From assembly GCF_020805785.1 (NCBI RefSeq), contig NZ_JAJGZV010000001.1:682001-746000 (forward strand): a DNA stretch of 64,000 bases, read 5' to 3'. Shown in pieces: positions 55,575 through 63,537 of the stretch. Source of the stretch: Flavobacterium chungbukense. Lineage in GTDB: Bacteria > Bacteroidota > Bacteroidia > Flavobacteriales > Flavobacteriaceae. The notes beneath the pieces were generated by a model. The model saw only the letters and a list, made by a program, of their open reading frames with translations. It had not been told where the DNA came from and ran no database searches. Every line of letters begins with the position of its first letter. The stretch's first letter is position 1. Both the position numbers and the translations under genes were made by a program.

Positions 55575-55907
55575 ATGATGATGTACAACGAAAAACTAAG
55601 CAAATTCTTTAAAGCTAAAGGATTAAAGCAAAAAGAGGTAGGGGCAATTTTAGGATTTAGCCCAGCAATGATTGGAAGATATTTACACGGTACAGCTAAT
55701 ATTGGTTCAGAATTTATTATTAGTTTAAGTAAAAATTTTCCCGATGTAGATTTAAATGATCTTTTTGCTCCAGAAAAAGGGCAAAATATGGTTAATGAAG
55801 CTGGCGCAGTATATGAAAAAAGAAACATTCTGAATGATTTAGAAGAAATTGAAGGTCGTATTCACAGTATTCGATTGCGCTTGGAAGAACAGAAATTTGG
55901 GGAATAA
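55575..55907 (+). CDS. XRE-family repressor-like regulator
   Basis: A 110-residue protein with an N-terminal helix-turn-helix (LSKFFKAKGLKQKEVGAILG followed by FSPAMIGRYLHG, residues about 6-40). The C-terminal helix has a coiled-coil-like pattern (ILNDLEEIEGRIHSIRLRLEEQ) and probably dimerises. Either of two neighbouring ATG codons near 55575 could be the start. It is divergent from the small putative DNA-binding gene; the AT-rich space between them (55454-55574) would hold the operators. It may be a remnant of a mobile element's control region, though no integrase or phage gene is near. Confidence 0.85.
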   Translation: MMMYNEKLSKFFKAKGLKQKEVGAILGFSPAMIGRYLHGTANIGSEFIISLSKNFPDVDLNDLFAPEKGQNMVNEAGAVYEKRNILNDLEEIEGRIHSIRLRLEEQKFGE

Positions 55908-55957
55908 TTAATCAGTTTTCCAAAAACATCAAACAAACTTACCAATTAATGATTCAC

Positions 55958-55983
55958 AAAAGCTGCTCTAAGAGTGGCTTTTT
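55958..55983 (+). terminator. Terminator after the XRE regulator
   Basis: AAAGC and CTC pair with GAG and GCTTT across a small TG/TG internal loop, followed by T. It lies 50 bases after the stop. Confidence 0.6.
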
Positions 55984-56039
55984 GCTTAATTCATGTTTTG
56001 TTAAATCTGTGAACGTTAATATTTTAAGCTTTTTTTTAT

Positions 56040-56047
56040 TAAATTTG
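56040..56047 (+). promoter_or_regulatory. Possible -7 promoter element of the desaturase gene
   Basis: TAAATTTG matches TAnnTTTG and lies 27 bases before the start codon. No TTG at the -33 distance was found, so confidence is limited. Confidence 0.4.
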
Positions 56048-56074
56048 GGTTAAATAATTTCTATCTCTAACCCT

Positions 56075-57178
56075 ATGGAAAAATTAAAACGACCGGTTTA
56101 CCTTAAAGCCGGAAACGATGATTTTTTTAAAAAGATGCGTTTAGAAGTTAATGAAACGATCTTAAAAAAATCATCTTTGTACGTCTTGAATGTTGTAAAG
56201 TCTTTAGGACTTCTTGTGGCTTTCTTTTTGTTTTATGCCTGTATTTTAATTTTTGGCAACCAGACTTTCTTACTTTTTCTTTTTTACATTTTGTCTGGAG
56301 CGACTATGATTGTACTTTTTATAAATGCATTTCATGATGCCGCCCATGGAGCTCTTTTTAAGAAACCAAAACATAATCAATGGTTTTTATATGTTTTGGA
56401 ACTCTTTGGCAGCAATCATTGGCTTTGGATGAGAAGACATATTGGTCTGCATCATGCTTATCCAAATGTACCAGATTGGGATATTGACATTAAACAAAGT
56501 AATATTATTAGAATTTTTCCAAATAGTCCTTTATTTGATTATCATAAATACCAGCATATTTACATGTGGTTTATTTATCCATTTTATAGTCTAAATTGGA
56601 TTTACATTCGCGATTTTAAAGACTTTTTCGGAAAGAAAGACAATTATGTGAAAAAGGTGGTAGATCAAATTCCACGAAAGGAAGTGTATCGCTTATTTGC
56701 TGCAAAGATTATAAATCTGGTTTATCTGCTTTTTGTCCCAATGCTATATTTAAATCAGCCTTGGTATAACGTTCTTTTGGCTTGGCTTAGTCTGCATATG
56801 TTTGGCAGTGCAATTGGGGTCGTGGCGCTTGTTTCGACTCATGTAGACGAAGATGCAAATTTCCCTAATACAGACGAAGAAGGAAATCTTTCTGCAACTT
56901 GGGCAATGCATCAAATGATTGTGACAAAGGATTTTAGTACAGAAAGTAAATTGGCTAATTTTTTATACGGCGGATTTACACATCATGTCGCACACCATCT
57001 TTTTCCAGGAGTTGGGCATACGTATTACCCTTATATTACGCCTATAATTAGACGTTATGCCAAAGAATATAATTTGCCTTATACGTCATATCCATTTTAT
57101 CATGCCGTTCGATCTCATTTTAGAATGCTGAAAAACAAAGGCGTAAAAGAAAACATTCTAATGACAGGAGAGATTTAA
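56075..57178 (+). CDS. Membrane fatty-acid desaturase
   Basis: A 367-residue membrane enzyme with the three histidine boxes of acyl-lipid/acyl-CoA desaturases: HDAAHG (near residue 89), HIGLHH (near 127) and HHVAHH (near 305). Hydrophobic segments lie before and between the boxes. The third box starts with H and not Q, so it is not a front-end (delta-5/6) type by that criterion. It would introduce a double bond into membrane fatty acids using oxygen and an electron donor. No cytochrome b5 domain is fused. Confidence 0.92.
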   Translation: MEKLKRPVYLKAGNDDFFKKMRLEVNETILKKSSLYVLNVVKSLGLLVAFFLFYACILIFGNQTFLLFLFYILSGATMIVLFINAFHDAAHGALFKKPKHNQWFLYVLELFGSNHWLWMRRHIGLHHAYPNVPDWDIDIKQSNIIRIFPNSPLFDYHKYQHIYMWFIYPFYSLNWIYIRDFKDFFGKKDNYVKKVVDQIPRKEVYRLFAAKIINLVYLLFVPMLYLNQPWYNVLLAWLSLHMFGSAIGVVALVSTHVDEDANFPNTDEEGNLSATWAMHQMIVTKDFSTESKLANFLYGGFTHHVAHHLFPGVGHTYYPYITPIIRRYAKEYNLPYTSYPFYHAVRSHFRMLKNKGVKENILMTGEI

Positions 57179-57179
57179 A

Positions 57180-57263
57180 CAATTAACAATTATCAATTAA
57201 CAATTATCAATTATCAATTAACAATTAACAATTAACAATTAACAATTATCAATTATCAATTAC
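57180..57263. repeat. Heptamer tandem repeat, 12 units
   Basis: Twelve 7-base units without interruption, each CAATTAA or CAATTAT and a last CAATTAC. The array fills the whole gap between two convergent genes; its last bases form the stop codon of the lipoprotein gene. Each unit contains AATT and so is partly self-complementary. Confidence 0.95.
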
Positions 57264-57775
57264 TTTTTAATATCGTCTTTCTTAATATTCAAATCTTTTA
57301 AAAATCCATCTTTAATTTCAATTTCAAAATTATCTTCTTTAAAGACAGTTAGTTTAGATTCGGCAAATTTGTAGACATTGATTTTATTGTTTTTAACGTC
57401 AATAAAAAGATCGTAAGAATAGGTGTTGCAGTCGTGCTGTTTGCAGCCCCAGGCGTGTAATATATTTTCTTGTTTAGCAAAAGGCGTTTCTGTATTCCAG
57501 TTTTTTACCATTTCATCATATTCTGCACCCAATAATTTTTTTAATCGCGGAGCTAAGCTGCTTTTGGTTAAAAATTGCGTTCCAATGACGCTTTTATCAA
57601 CTAAAGTATATAAGGAATCGGCAGGATTTATAACAGAGCTGTCTGCTTTTAAAGCTTCGGTTTTTATAGAAGTAGAATCGGTAGTGGGAACACTTTTTAT
57701 AATTTTTTTTTTGCATGAAAAGAACATAAAACTGCTAAATAGAACTACAGTGATAATTTTGATTTTGAAATTCAT
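57260..57775 (-). CDS. Hypothetical lipoprotein
   Basis: A 171-residue protein with a lipoprotein signal (MNFKIKIITVVLFSSFMFFSC, lipidated at C21). A serine/threonine-rich linker follows. The C-terminal part (WNTETPFAKQENILHAWGCK, CNTYSYDLFIDVKNNKINVY) contains a cysteine pair, C-K-Q-H-D-C, that could bind metal or form a disulfide. No domain name is known to me for it. The stop codon lies inside the heptamer repeat. Confidence 0.7.
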   Translation of the reverse strand: MNFKIKIITVVLFSSFMFFSCKKKIIKSVPTTDSTSIKTEALKADSSVINPADSLYTLVDKSVIGTQFLTKSSLAPRLKKLLGAEYDEMVKNWNTETPFAKQENILHAWGCKQHDCNTYSYDLFIDVKNNKINVYKFAESKLTVFKEDNFEIEIKDGFLKDLNIKKDDIKK

Positions 57776-57980
57776 ACCAACTGATTTTTAGAATTAATAA
57801 ATTAAATTATAAAATCTTAATACTCTAATCTTTATAAAGATATTAAAATATTGTTTGTTTTGAAAGGATTATAAGACGTTTTGGCATTAATACTCTCAAA
57901 TTTCAGAATAAAGAAGAAAATATAAAATAGAAGTTTTAAGTTTTTTTGATTAACTTCAATTTTTCTAAAATTAAATTACA

Positions 57981-58628
57981 ATGAACTGTTTTTCAAAATT
58001 TCTGGTGCTCTCTCTTTTTTTTGTTTCTTCATTAAACGCTCAGAATGAAGCATACACAAGCGAATCTTCTGAACAGATTTCTGATACAACTTTTGTAAAT
58101 TTAAGAGACTACAGCAATGATTTTATTTATGATATGAAATACGCAACAGAAGATAATTTTCTTAAAGCAAAAGTTTACGATTGTGCGGAATGTATGCTGC
58201 GTTTAAAGACAGTAAAAGCATTAATTTCAGCTAATAATGATTTTCTGAAAAAAGGATACAGAATTAAGTTATATGATTGTTACAGACCTTTAGATATTCA
58301 GAAAAAGATGTGGGAAATTGTATCAAACCCAGAATATGTGGCAGATCCTAAAAAAGGCTCCATCCACAATAGAGGAGGAGCCGTTGATATTTCTTTAGTT
58401 GATATAACTGGAAAAGAAGTAGATATGGGAACTTCTTTTGATTTTTTCGGAATTCAGGCAAGTCATAATTTCAAGCAGCTTTCTAAAAAAATTCTTTCTA
58501 AAAGAGCTTACCTAAAAGATACAATGATCAAAAATGGTTTTAATTCATTTGATTCTGAATGGTGGCATTATAATTTAAAAACAGGTTTAAAGGATAAAGT
58601 TGCCAATGAAAAATGGAAATGCGATTAA
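57981..58628 (+). CDS. D-alanyl-D-alanine dipeptidase, VanX/DdpX type (M15D)
   Basis: A 215-residue secreted protein (signal MNCFSKFLVLSLFFVSSLNA). The M15D signatures are complete: YDCYRPLDIQ supplies the substrate arginine, SIHNRGGAVD the zinc ligands H129 and D136, and SEWWHY the catalytic glutamate and third ligand histidine. It cleaves D-Ala-D-Ala and probably takes part in peptidoglycan turnover. No vancomycin-resistance genes are nearby, so resistance is not suggested. Its stop overlaps the stop of the convergent gene by four bases. Confidence 0.93.
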   Translation: MNCFSKFLVLSLFFVSSLNAQNEAYTSESSEQISDTTFVNLRDYSNDFIYDMKYATEDNFLKAKVYDCAECMLRLKTVKALISANNDFLKKGYRIKLYDCYRPLDIQKKMWEIVSNPEYVADPKKGSIHNRGGAVDISLVDITGKEVDMGTSFDFFGIQASHNFKQLSKKILSKRAYLKDTMIKNGFNSFDSEWWHYNLKTGLKDKVANEKWKCD

Positions 58629-59200
58629 TTTTCAACACATCTTATGTTTTCCATAAAATAAGTATTCGGATTGGTGACTTTGCCTGTTAATTCAGAAGTA
58701 AGCTCACGTTTCACAATGTAATCTTCTACGTTCGTAAGATATTTTATTCGCATAATTGAAATTGGAGATTTTTTAAGCTCTTCGAAGTTATCTTTCATAA
58801 ACATAAAAATTCCTGTATTTACTCGATTGTCAAAACCTTTATCGTCACGTACTAATGTACCACAGCTTTCTTGATTGATGTGCATTAACGTAACAATTTT
58901 TCCGTTTTCTAATTGAAGAAAGATTTTCGAATTTTTATCAAAACAATTGGCTTTGATAAAATCTTTACTTTTCTGAATAAGCTGTAAATTTAATGTTGGC
59001 AGACCATCTGTTTGTGCCAGCGAAAAGAAAATGTAATCAAAGTTTCCTCCAAAATATTTTTCGCTCATTAAGTATTCGTTTGTCACTTTATAAGATCCAA
59101 TCGAGTCATTTACATTTACACTGTATTCACATGGTTTTTGTTTTTGGGAAAATGCGGTAAAGGTTAATAAAAAAAATGTTAGCGTAATTAGTTGTTTCAT
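58625..59200 (-). CDS. Secreted protein of unknown function
   Basis: A 191-residue protein with a signal peptide (MKQLITLTFFLLTFTAFS, then Q). The body is beta-rich (YKVTNEYLMSEKYFGGNFDY, IFLQLENGKIVTLMHINQES) with three cysteines that could form disulfides. It resembles short conserved flavobacterial proteins without assigned function. It is encoded four bases after the methyltransferase gene on the same strand. Confidence 0.7.
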   Translation of the reverse strand: MKQLITLTFFLLTFTAFSQKQKPCEYSVNVNDSIGSYKVTNEYLMSEKYFGGNFDYIFFSLAQTDGLPTLNLQLIQKSKDFIKANCFDKNSKIFLQLENGKIVTLMHINQESCGTLVRDDKGFDNRVNTGIFMFMKDNFEELKKSPISIMRIKYLTNVEDYIVKRELTSELTGKVTNPNTYFMENIRCVEN

Positions 59201-59203
59201 TGT

Positions 59204-60382
59204 TTAGATTATTTTGGTGCAAATTAAAACTATTTTGTTATCTTTTACATCTGTTGTAAAAAAACAATACAAATTCCCTCCATTTTTTATTTTCCACTTT
59301 TTTCGAATGTTTTCTACCGTTTCTGGAAAATTGCGAGTCGTAATATTAGCCTGTTTATTTAAGATCTCATTTTTCATCTCATTTTTATTGTATGAAATGA
59401 CTTTTTGAATTTCGAATTTTCTTCCTGGAAAATCGATTAAATTATCAGAAGTATACAAATGCGAATGTTTGTGCAGTTTGTCAATTTTAAAAAAAGCGCT
59501 CACTTCATCAAAACCTCCAGATTTCATGATTGCAGCATTTGGCTCGTAGAGATATTTCTGAGGAAGGTCGTAGATTGGAAATGTTTCTTCGCCTAAAATA
59601 AATTCAAAAACCTCTGTTCTGTCTTTTAAAATATTTGCTGTTTTTAAAGTGATTTCGCCAGAATAATTTTTATGAATTTCGAAAAGAAGCTCTTTTACTT
59701 CATTTTCAAGTGCGATAATATGAATGTTTTTGACATTTTTTAATTCTGATAATCCAGCAGAAATGTCTAGCAATGGAGCTGTTTTAATTAAAATAGAATC
59801 TGACTTTTCAAAATAAAAATCAAGAAGTTCAGGTACATTTGGAAGGCAGTCTTTCAGCATAAAAACTTTTCCCTTGGCATCATTTCTTCTAGATGGATCA
59901 ATATAAATCCAATCAAACTTTTTATTTTCTTTTTCTAATAAATGAATAGAATCACCTTGAAAAAAAGTACAATTCTCTACTTTTAATTGTTCAAAATTAT
60001 GTGCGACAATCGGAGATAATTCTTCGTTTATTTCGCAATGTATAACCGATTTAAATTTCTTAGAAAAATAATAATCATCTACACCAAAACCTCCTGTAAG
60101 ATCAATTAAATTGTCACCAGAAATCAAAGAGGCTTTATAGAAAGCTGTTTTCTCTGAAGAGGTTTGCTCTACCGAAACTTTACTGGGATAAATAATATCT
60201 GAAGCCGCAAACCAAGTTGGAAGTTTTTCTTTGGCTTTTGCCCTAGCTTCAATTTGGTTTAATATCGATATCCATTCCACTTCTGGAAAAGGATTTTTTT
60301 GGAGCGCTAATTTCGTAAGATCTGCACCAGTATTTTGGATTATAAATTCCTGAATGGCTGGATGCAAAATGGAGTTATTCAA
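59204..60382 (-). CDS. Class I SAM-dependent methyltransferase with THUMP-like domain
   Basis: A 392-residue protein. SAM-binding motif I is LIDLTGGFGVDDYYFSKKF (near residues 92-110), followed by the acidic VIHCEINEEL and the catalytic-type motif IYIDPSRR, an N/DPPY variant found in this family. The C-terminal part (NIRKKWKIKNGGNLYCFF) is the THUMP-like region that points to an RNA substrate. The exact methylated base is unknown. It is two bases from the AI-2E permease gene, in the same direction. Confidence 0.85.
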   Translation of the reverse strand: MNNSILHPAIQEFIIQNTGADLTKLALQKNPFPEVEWISILNQIEARAKAKEKLPTWFAASDIIYPSKVSVEQTSSEKTAFYKASLISGDNLIDLTGGFGVDDYYFSKKFKSVIHCEINEELSPIVAHNFEQLKVENCTFFQGDSIHLLEKENKKFDWIYIDPSRRNDAKGKVFMLKDCLPNVPELLDFYFEKSDSILIKTAPLLDISAGLSELKNVKNIHIIALENEVKELLFEIHKNYSGEITLKTANILKDRTEVFEFILGEETFPIYDLPQKYLYEPNAAIMKSGGFDEVSAFFKIDKLHKHSHLYTSDNLIDFPGRKFEIQKVISYNKNEMKNEILNKQANITTRNFPETVENIRKKWKIKNGGNLYCFFTTDVKDNKIVLICTKII

Positions 60383-60384
60383 AA

Positions 60385-61476
60385 CTAAATTCTTTCGGTT
60401 AATACAGAGACAATTTTATTGTTAGGAAAAAACTCTTTCAAAATTACTTTGATCATTGTAAAAGCTGGAACCGCGATAATCATTCCAACAATTCCAAACG
60501 TAATACCACTAATTAAGATAATCAAGAATATTTCTAACGGGTGCGAATTTACACTTTTTGACGAAATTATCGGCTGACTTACGTTATTGTCAATTGCCTG
60601 AACTACTAAAAATCCAATAATCACATAAATGGTTGTTGGAAGAATTTCGGATTGAAAATCTTGTCCAATCATGCTTATCATGGTCAGAATTCCGGCCAAA
60701 GTTGTTCCGATAATTGGACCCAAATAGGGTATGATATTTAAGATTGCACATAAAAAAGCGATAACAAACGCGTTTTTATTTCCAAAAATTAATAATACAA
60801 TTAGATAGAGAATAAAAACGACAATCAGCTGCAATAGCAAGCCGATAAAATATCGAGTTAGGAGATGATTTATTTTGGTAATTGAATTTATGATTTTGTC
60901 TTCGTTTGAGTCTGGAAGTATTCTTCTGGCTTGATCTTTAAATATATCCTGATCTTTGATAAAGAAAAAAGTAATAAAAAATACCGATACTAATCCCATT
61001 CCCATATCAGCCATAAAATTGATTATCGAATTTATAAATCCTGTAAAATAACTAAAATCTAATACTGAAGTAAGTTTAGAATCTTTAATTACTTTATTTA
61101 GATCAATATGCTGAATATTAAAATATTCTTCAAGATGTTTTTCTGTTTCCATAAATTTAGTCTGAAGATGAGCTGTGTCCAATAATGCTAAATTGTTTGC
61201 CTGAGAAATGATTAAAGGAACAAAAAGTAAAATAAAACCAACAATTAGAAAAATAAATAGAATAATTGTGGTTGTGGCAGCCATCGAATTACCAAATTTC
61301 AATTTGTTTTTTAAGAACAAAATCAACGGATTTGCAATCAAACACAATAGTAAAGAAATGCAGAGATAAACGATTACGGTTTGAATTTCATATAAAAAAT
61401 ATAAAACGATCCCAATTATTAAGATAGTTGCTAAAGCCCTTAAAATTCCGTTCGAAATAGTTTTTGATGTAATCAT
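60385..61476 (-). CDS. AI-2E family transporter (PerM/YhhT-like)
   Basis: A 363-residue membrane protein with about eight hydrophobic segments and a long soluble loop (residues about 95-150). The conserved ILNIIPYLGPIIGTTLAGIL and the C-terminal QPIISSKSVNSHPLEIFLII are diagnostic of the family. Members export varied small molecules; quorum-signal transport is only one suggestion, and no luxS is seen here. It is probably cotranscribed with the methyltransferase gene. Confidence 0.93.
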   Translation of the reverse strand: MITSKTISNGILRALATILIIGIVLYFLYEIQTVIVYLCISLLLCLIANPLILFLKNKLKFGNSMAATTTIILFIFLIVGFILLFVPLIISQANNLALLDTAHLQTKFMETEKHLEEYFNIQHIDLNKVIKDSKLTSVLDFSYFTGFINSIINFMADMGMGLVSVFFITFFFIKDQDIFKDQARRILPDSNEDKIINSITKINHLLTRYFIGLLLQLIVVFILYLIVLLIFGNKNAFVIAFLCAILNIIPYLGPIIGTTLAGILTMISMIGQDFQSEILPTTIYVIIGFLVVQAIDNNVSQPIISSKSVNSHPLEIFLIILISGITFGIVGMIIAVPAFTMIKVILKEFFPNNKIVSVLTERI

Positions 61477-61536
61477 GTTTAAAATTTAGACTATAAATAT
61501 AGGAAAAAGCATTTTAAAAATAGGGTGTAAATAAAA

Positions 61537-61563
61537 AAAGCGAGACGTATTACATCTCGCTTT
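61537..61563 (-). terminator. Terminator of the M43 protease gene
   Basis: AAAGCGAGA pairs with TCTCGCTTT around a nine-base loop; on the minus strand a T run follows. It begins 21 bases after the protease stop and lies before the permease start. Confidence 0.85.
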
Positions 61564-61583
61564 AAGCTTTATTTTGTTAGCAA

Positions 61584-62543
61584 TTACTGTGCAAATGAAG
61601 CTCTTGCTCCTCCAGAAGTAAATATTGCTGCAATTCTGTTTTTTTGTCCTGTTGAAAACATGTACATCGCTTTATCATCAACATAATCCATGTAGTTCAT
61701 TGTCATTTCTACTGGTGTTCCAGAACACGTGCTGTAATGTGGATAAGCAGGAACTCCATAATTTTCTTCGTTATGAGTTGGTGTGTCTGCTACAAGATCG
61801 CTTCCGCAAGTTGCATCTCCCCAAATATGTCGTAAATTCATCCAGTGACCTACCTCGTGAGTTGCTGTTCTTCCTAAATTGAATGGAGCATTTGCTGTGC
61901 CGGATAATCCAAAATAACGAGGATCAATAACTACTCCATCAGTAGAAGAAGCACCACCAGGAAATTGAGCATAACCTAAAATTCCGCCACCAATAGTACA
62001 CGTCCAAATGTTTAATTTAGTTGTCGGAGAAGTAGGAGCAATTCCGCCTTGAGCTGTTTTTTTCATGGCGTCATTTGTTCCCCAAGAAGATTTGGTAGTC
62101 GATTTTCTAATAATCTGATCAAGCACAAAAGTGATTCCGACATTAGCCTTAACTCCAGAAAATAATGCTGGAACATTATTATAATCAGAATTAAGGGCAT
62201 TAAAATCTTTGTTTAAGACATCAATTTGTGATTGGATTTGTGCATCTGAAATGTTTTGAGCCGATGTTCTGTAAAGAACGTTGACCACAACAGGAATTTC
62301 AATTTTACCATTTACTAAACGGCCTGTAAAATTACCAACTGAATGTTTAGCTGTAAAGGCTTCAATTTCGTTCATTTTAATCGCCAACATTGGATCAGCT
62401 TTAAGTTGTGCTTCTAAAACTTCTTGAGTCGCACATCCGCGTCGAGAAGCTGCCATAGATTCTGAATTAGTTGATTCAGATTGCTCGTTTTGACAAGCAA
62501 ACAGCATTAGAGCTGCAAATGTTGTAATAATAACTTTTTTCAT
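61584..62543 (-). CDS. M43 cytophagalysin/pappalysin-type zinc metalloprotease, lipoprotein
   Basis: A 319-residue protein with a lipoprotein signal (MKKVIITTFAALMLFAC, lipidated at C17). The extended zinc motif HEVGHWMNLRH gives ligands H229, H233 and H239. A downstream TMNYMDYVDDKAMYMFSTGQ provides the Met-turn. These are the marks of M43B cytophagalysins, which are calcium-dependent secreted proteases. It is shorter than multi-domain forms and has no T9SS sorting domain, so it is probably anchored to a membrane. It is monocistronic. Confidence 0.93.
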   Translation of the reverse strand: MKKVIITTFAALMLFACQNEQSESTNSESMAASRRGCATQEVLEAQLKADPMLAIKMNEIEAFTAKHSVGNFTGRLVNGKIEIPVVVNVLYRTSAQNISDAQIQSQIDVLNKDFNALNSDYNNVPALFSGVKANVGITFVLDQIIRKSTTKSSWGTNDAMKKTAQGGIAPTSPTTKLNIWTCTIGGGILGYAQFPGGASSTDGVVIDPRYFGLSGTANAPFNLGRTATHEVGHWMNLRHIWGDATCGSDLVADTPTHNEENYGVPAYPHYSTCSGTPVEMTMNYMDYVDDKAMYMFSTGQKNRIAAIFTSGGARASFAQ

Positions 62544-62839
62544 AATAATTTGGATTTTTTGTTATAAAAACATTGTTTGGTTAAATATTTACACAATTTT
62601 ATAACAAAATAGAATTACAGAAAAATTTTATAACACAAATTTTGTGAGAATTTTTACAATCCCTTACAAATACTGGTTCTTACAAAATCACGAATAAAAA
62701 TATTAATAAGATTTTACTTTGTTTTTTATTTTATTTGTGTATTTCGTCGTACTTATTTGTATTTTGACGGTAATTTGAAGTAAAAAAAAATAGAAGATCT
62801 AAAGGTAATCCTCAAAAGAAAGCCTTTAAAGCTCCGTTT

Positions 62840-63337
62840 TTATAAAGAAGTAATTTCGTAGAGAGCAATACTGGCAGCTTGTACAACATTCATACTGCTG
62901 TTTTTTCCAAACATATTGATATGGACAATTTGATGAGAAAGTTGTAGAAGATCGTCTGAAATTCCACTAATTTCACTTCCAATTAAAAGAGCGATTTTTT
63001 TATCTTTTGGAACAGTAACTTCTTTCAAAGGTTTGCTGTTCGACGCTATTTCTAACGAAATAATTTCAAAATCATTAGTTAAAAGAAAAGATTGAAGTTC
63101 GGCAAATTCTTCAATAACAGAATGAGCAACATGAAGATGCGTGCTTCGAGAAGTTTTATTGATTTTACGAGGTGTTAGCGGAATGTCTTTTCCAAAAAAT
63201 ATAATATTTTCAACTCCAAAAGCTTCAGAAATTCTAAATAAAGAACCAATGTTCTGCTGAAAGTAAATATGATCGCATACTAAAGTAATAGGAAACGTTT
63301 TTCTTTCAAATTGATTTTCTTCGTGAGTAAGCTGCAT
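62840..63337 (-). CDS. SpoU/TrmH-family RNA methyltransferase
   Basis: A 165-residue SPOUT enzyme. Motif 1 is seen at ITLVCDHIYFQQNIGSLFRI, motif 2 at IALLIGSEISGISDDLL, and motif 3 at INMFGKNSSMNVVQAASIAL, in the right order for a trefoil-knot 2'-O-methyltransferase. It lacks the N-terminal substrate-binding domain of longer TrmH/RlmB proteins. The target is probably tRNA or rRNA ribose, not defined here. The heptamer repeat region lies just upstream. Confidence 0.93.
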   Translation of the reverse strand: MQLTHEENQFERKTFPITLVCDHIYFQQNIGSLFRISEAFGVENIIFFGKDIPLTPRKINKTSRSTHLHVAHSVIEEFAELQSFLLTNDFEIISLEIASNSKPLKEVTVPKDKKIALLIGSEISGISDDLLQLSHQIVHINMFGKNSSMNVVQAASIALYEITSL

Positions 63338-63352
63338 TTTTTGTTGGTGAAA

Positions 63353-63390
63353 AGTAATTAGTTATTAGTAATTAGTTATTAGTTATTACT
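63353..63390. repeat. Heptamer tandem repeat, left block
   Basis: Five 7-base units (AGTAATT or AGTTATT) followed by ACT, right upstream of the SpoU gene start. The units are the reverse complement of the AATTACT/AATAACT units in the right block at 63440-63537. Confidence 0.9.
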
Positions 63391-63439
63391 AAATAGTGGT
63401 GAGTCAGAATCTAAATAATTTTTCTTTTTTAATTTCATG

Positions 63440-63537
63440 AATTACTAGTTATTAATCACTAATAACTAGTCACTAATAACTAGTCACTAATAACTAGTCA
63501 CTAATAACTAGTCACTAATAACTAGTCACTAATTAGT
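63440..63537. repeat. Heptamer tandem repeat, right block
   Basis: Fourteen 7-base units, mostly AATAACT alternating with AGTCACT, so that five exact 14-base copies of CACTAATAACTAGT run from 63457 to 63526. The end of the array encodes the last residues and the stop codon of the DUF4159 gene. Confidence 0.95.

Noticed and set aside
55571..55828. Minus-strand 85-residue frame opposite the XRE repressor
   Set aside because: It is antisense to a helix-turn-helix gene with clear motifs and has no features of its own.
57981..58628. Vancomycin-resistance gene
   Set aside because: VanX-type motifs are real, but there is no vanH/vanA or VanRS nearby and the protein has a signal peptide, so a cell-wall turnover role is more likely.
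60385..61476. Quorum-sensing transporter
   Set aside because: AI-2E is only a family name; no luxS or signal gene is seen and members move many compounds.
63440..63537. Possible CRISPR array
   Set aside because: The repeats are 7/14 bases long with no unique spacers, and no cas genes are present.
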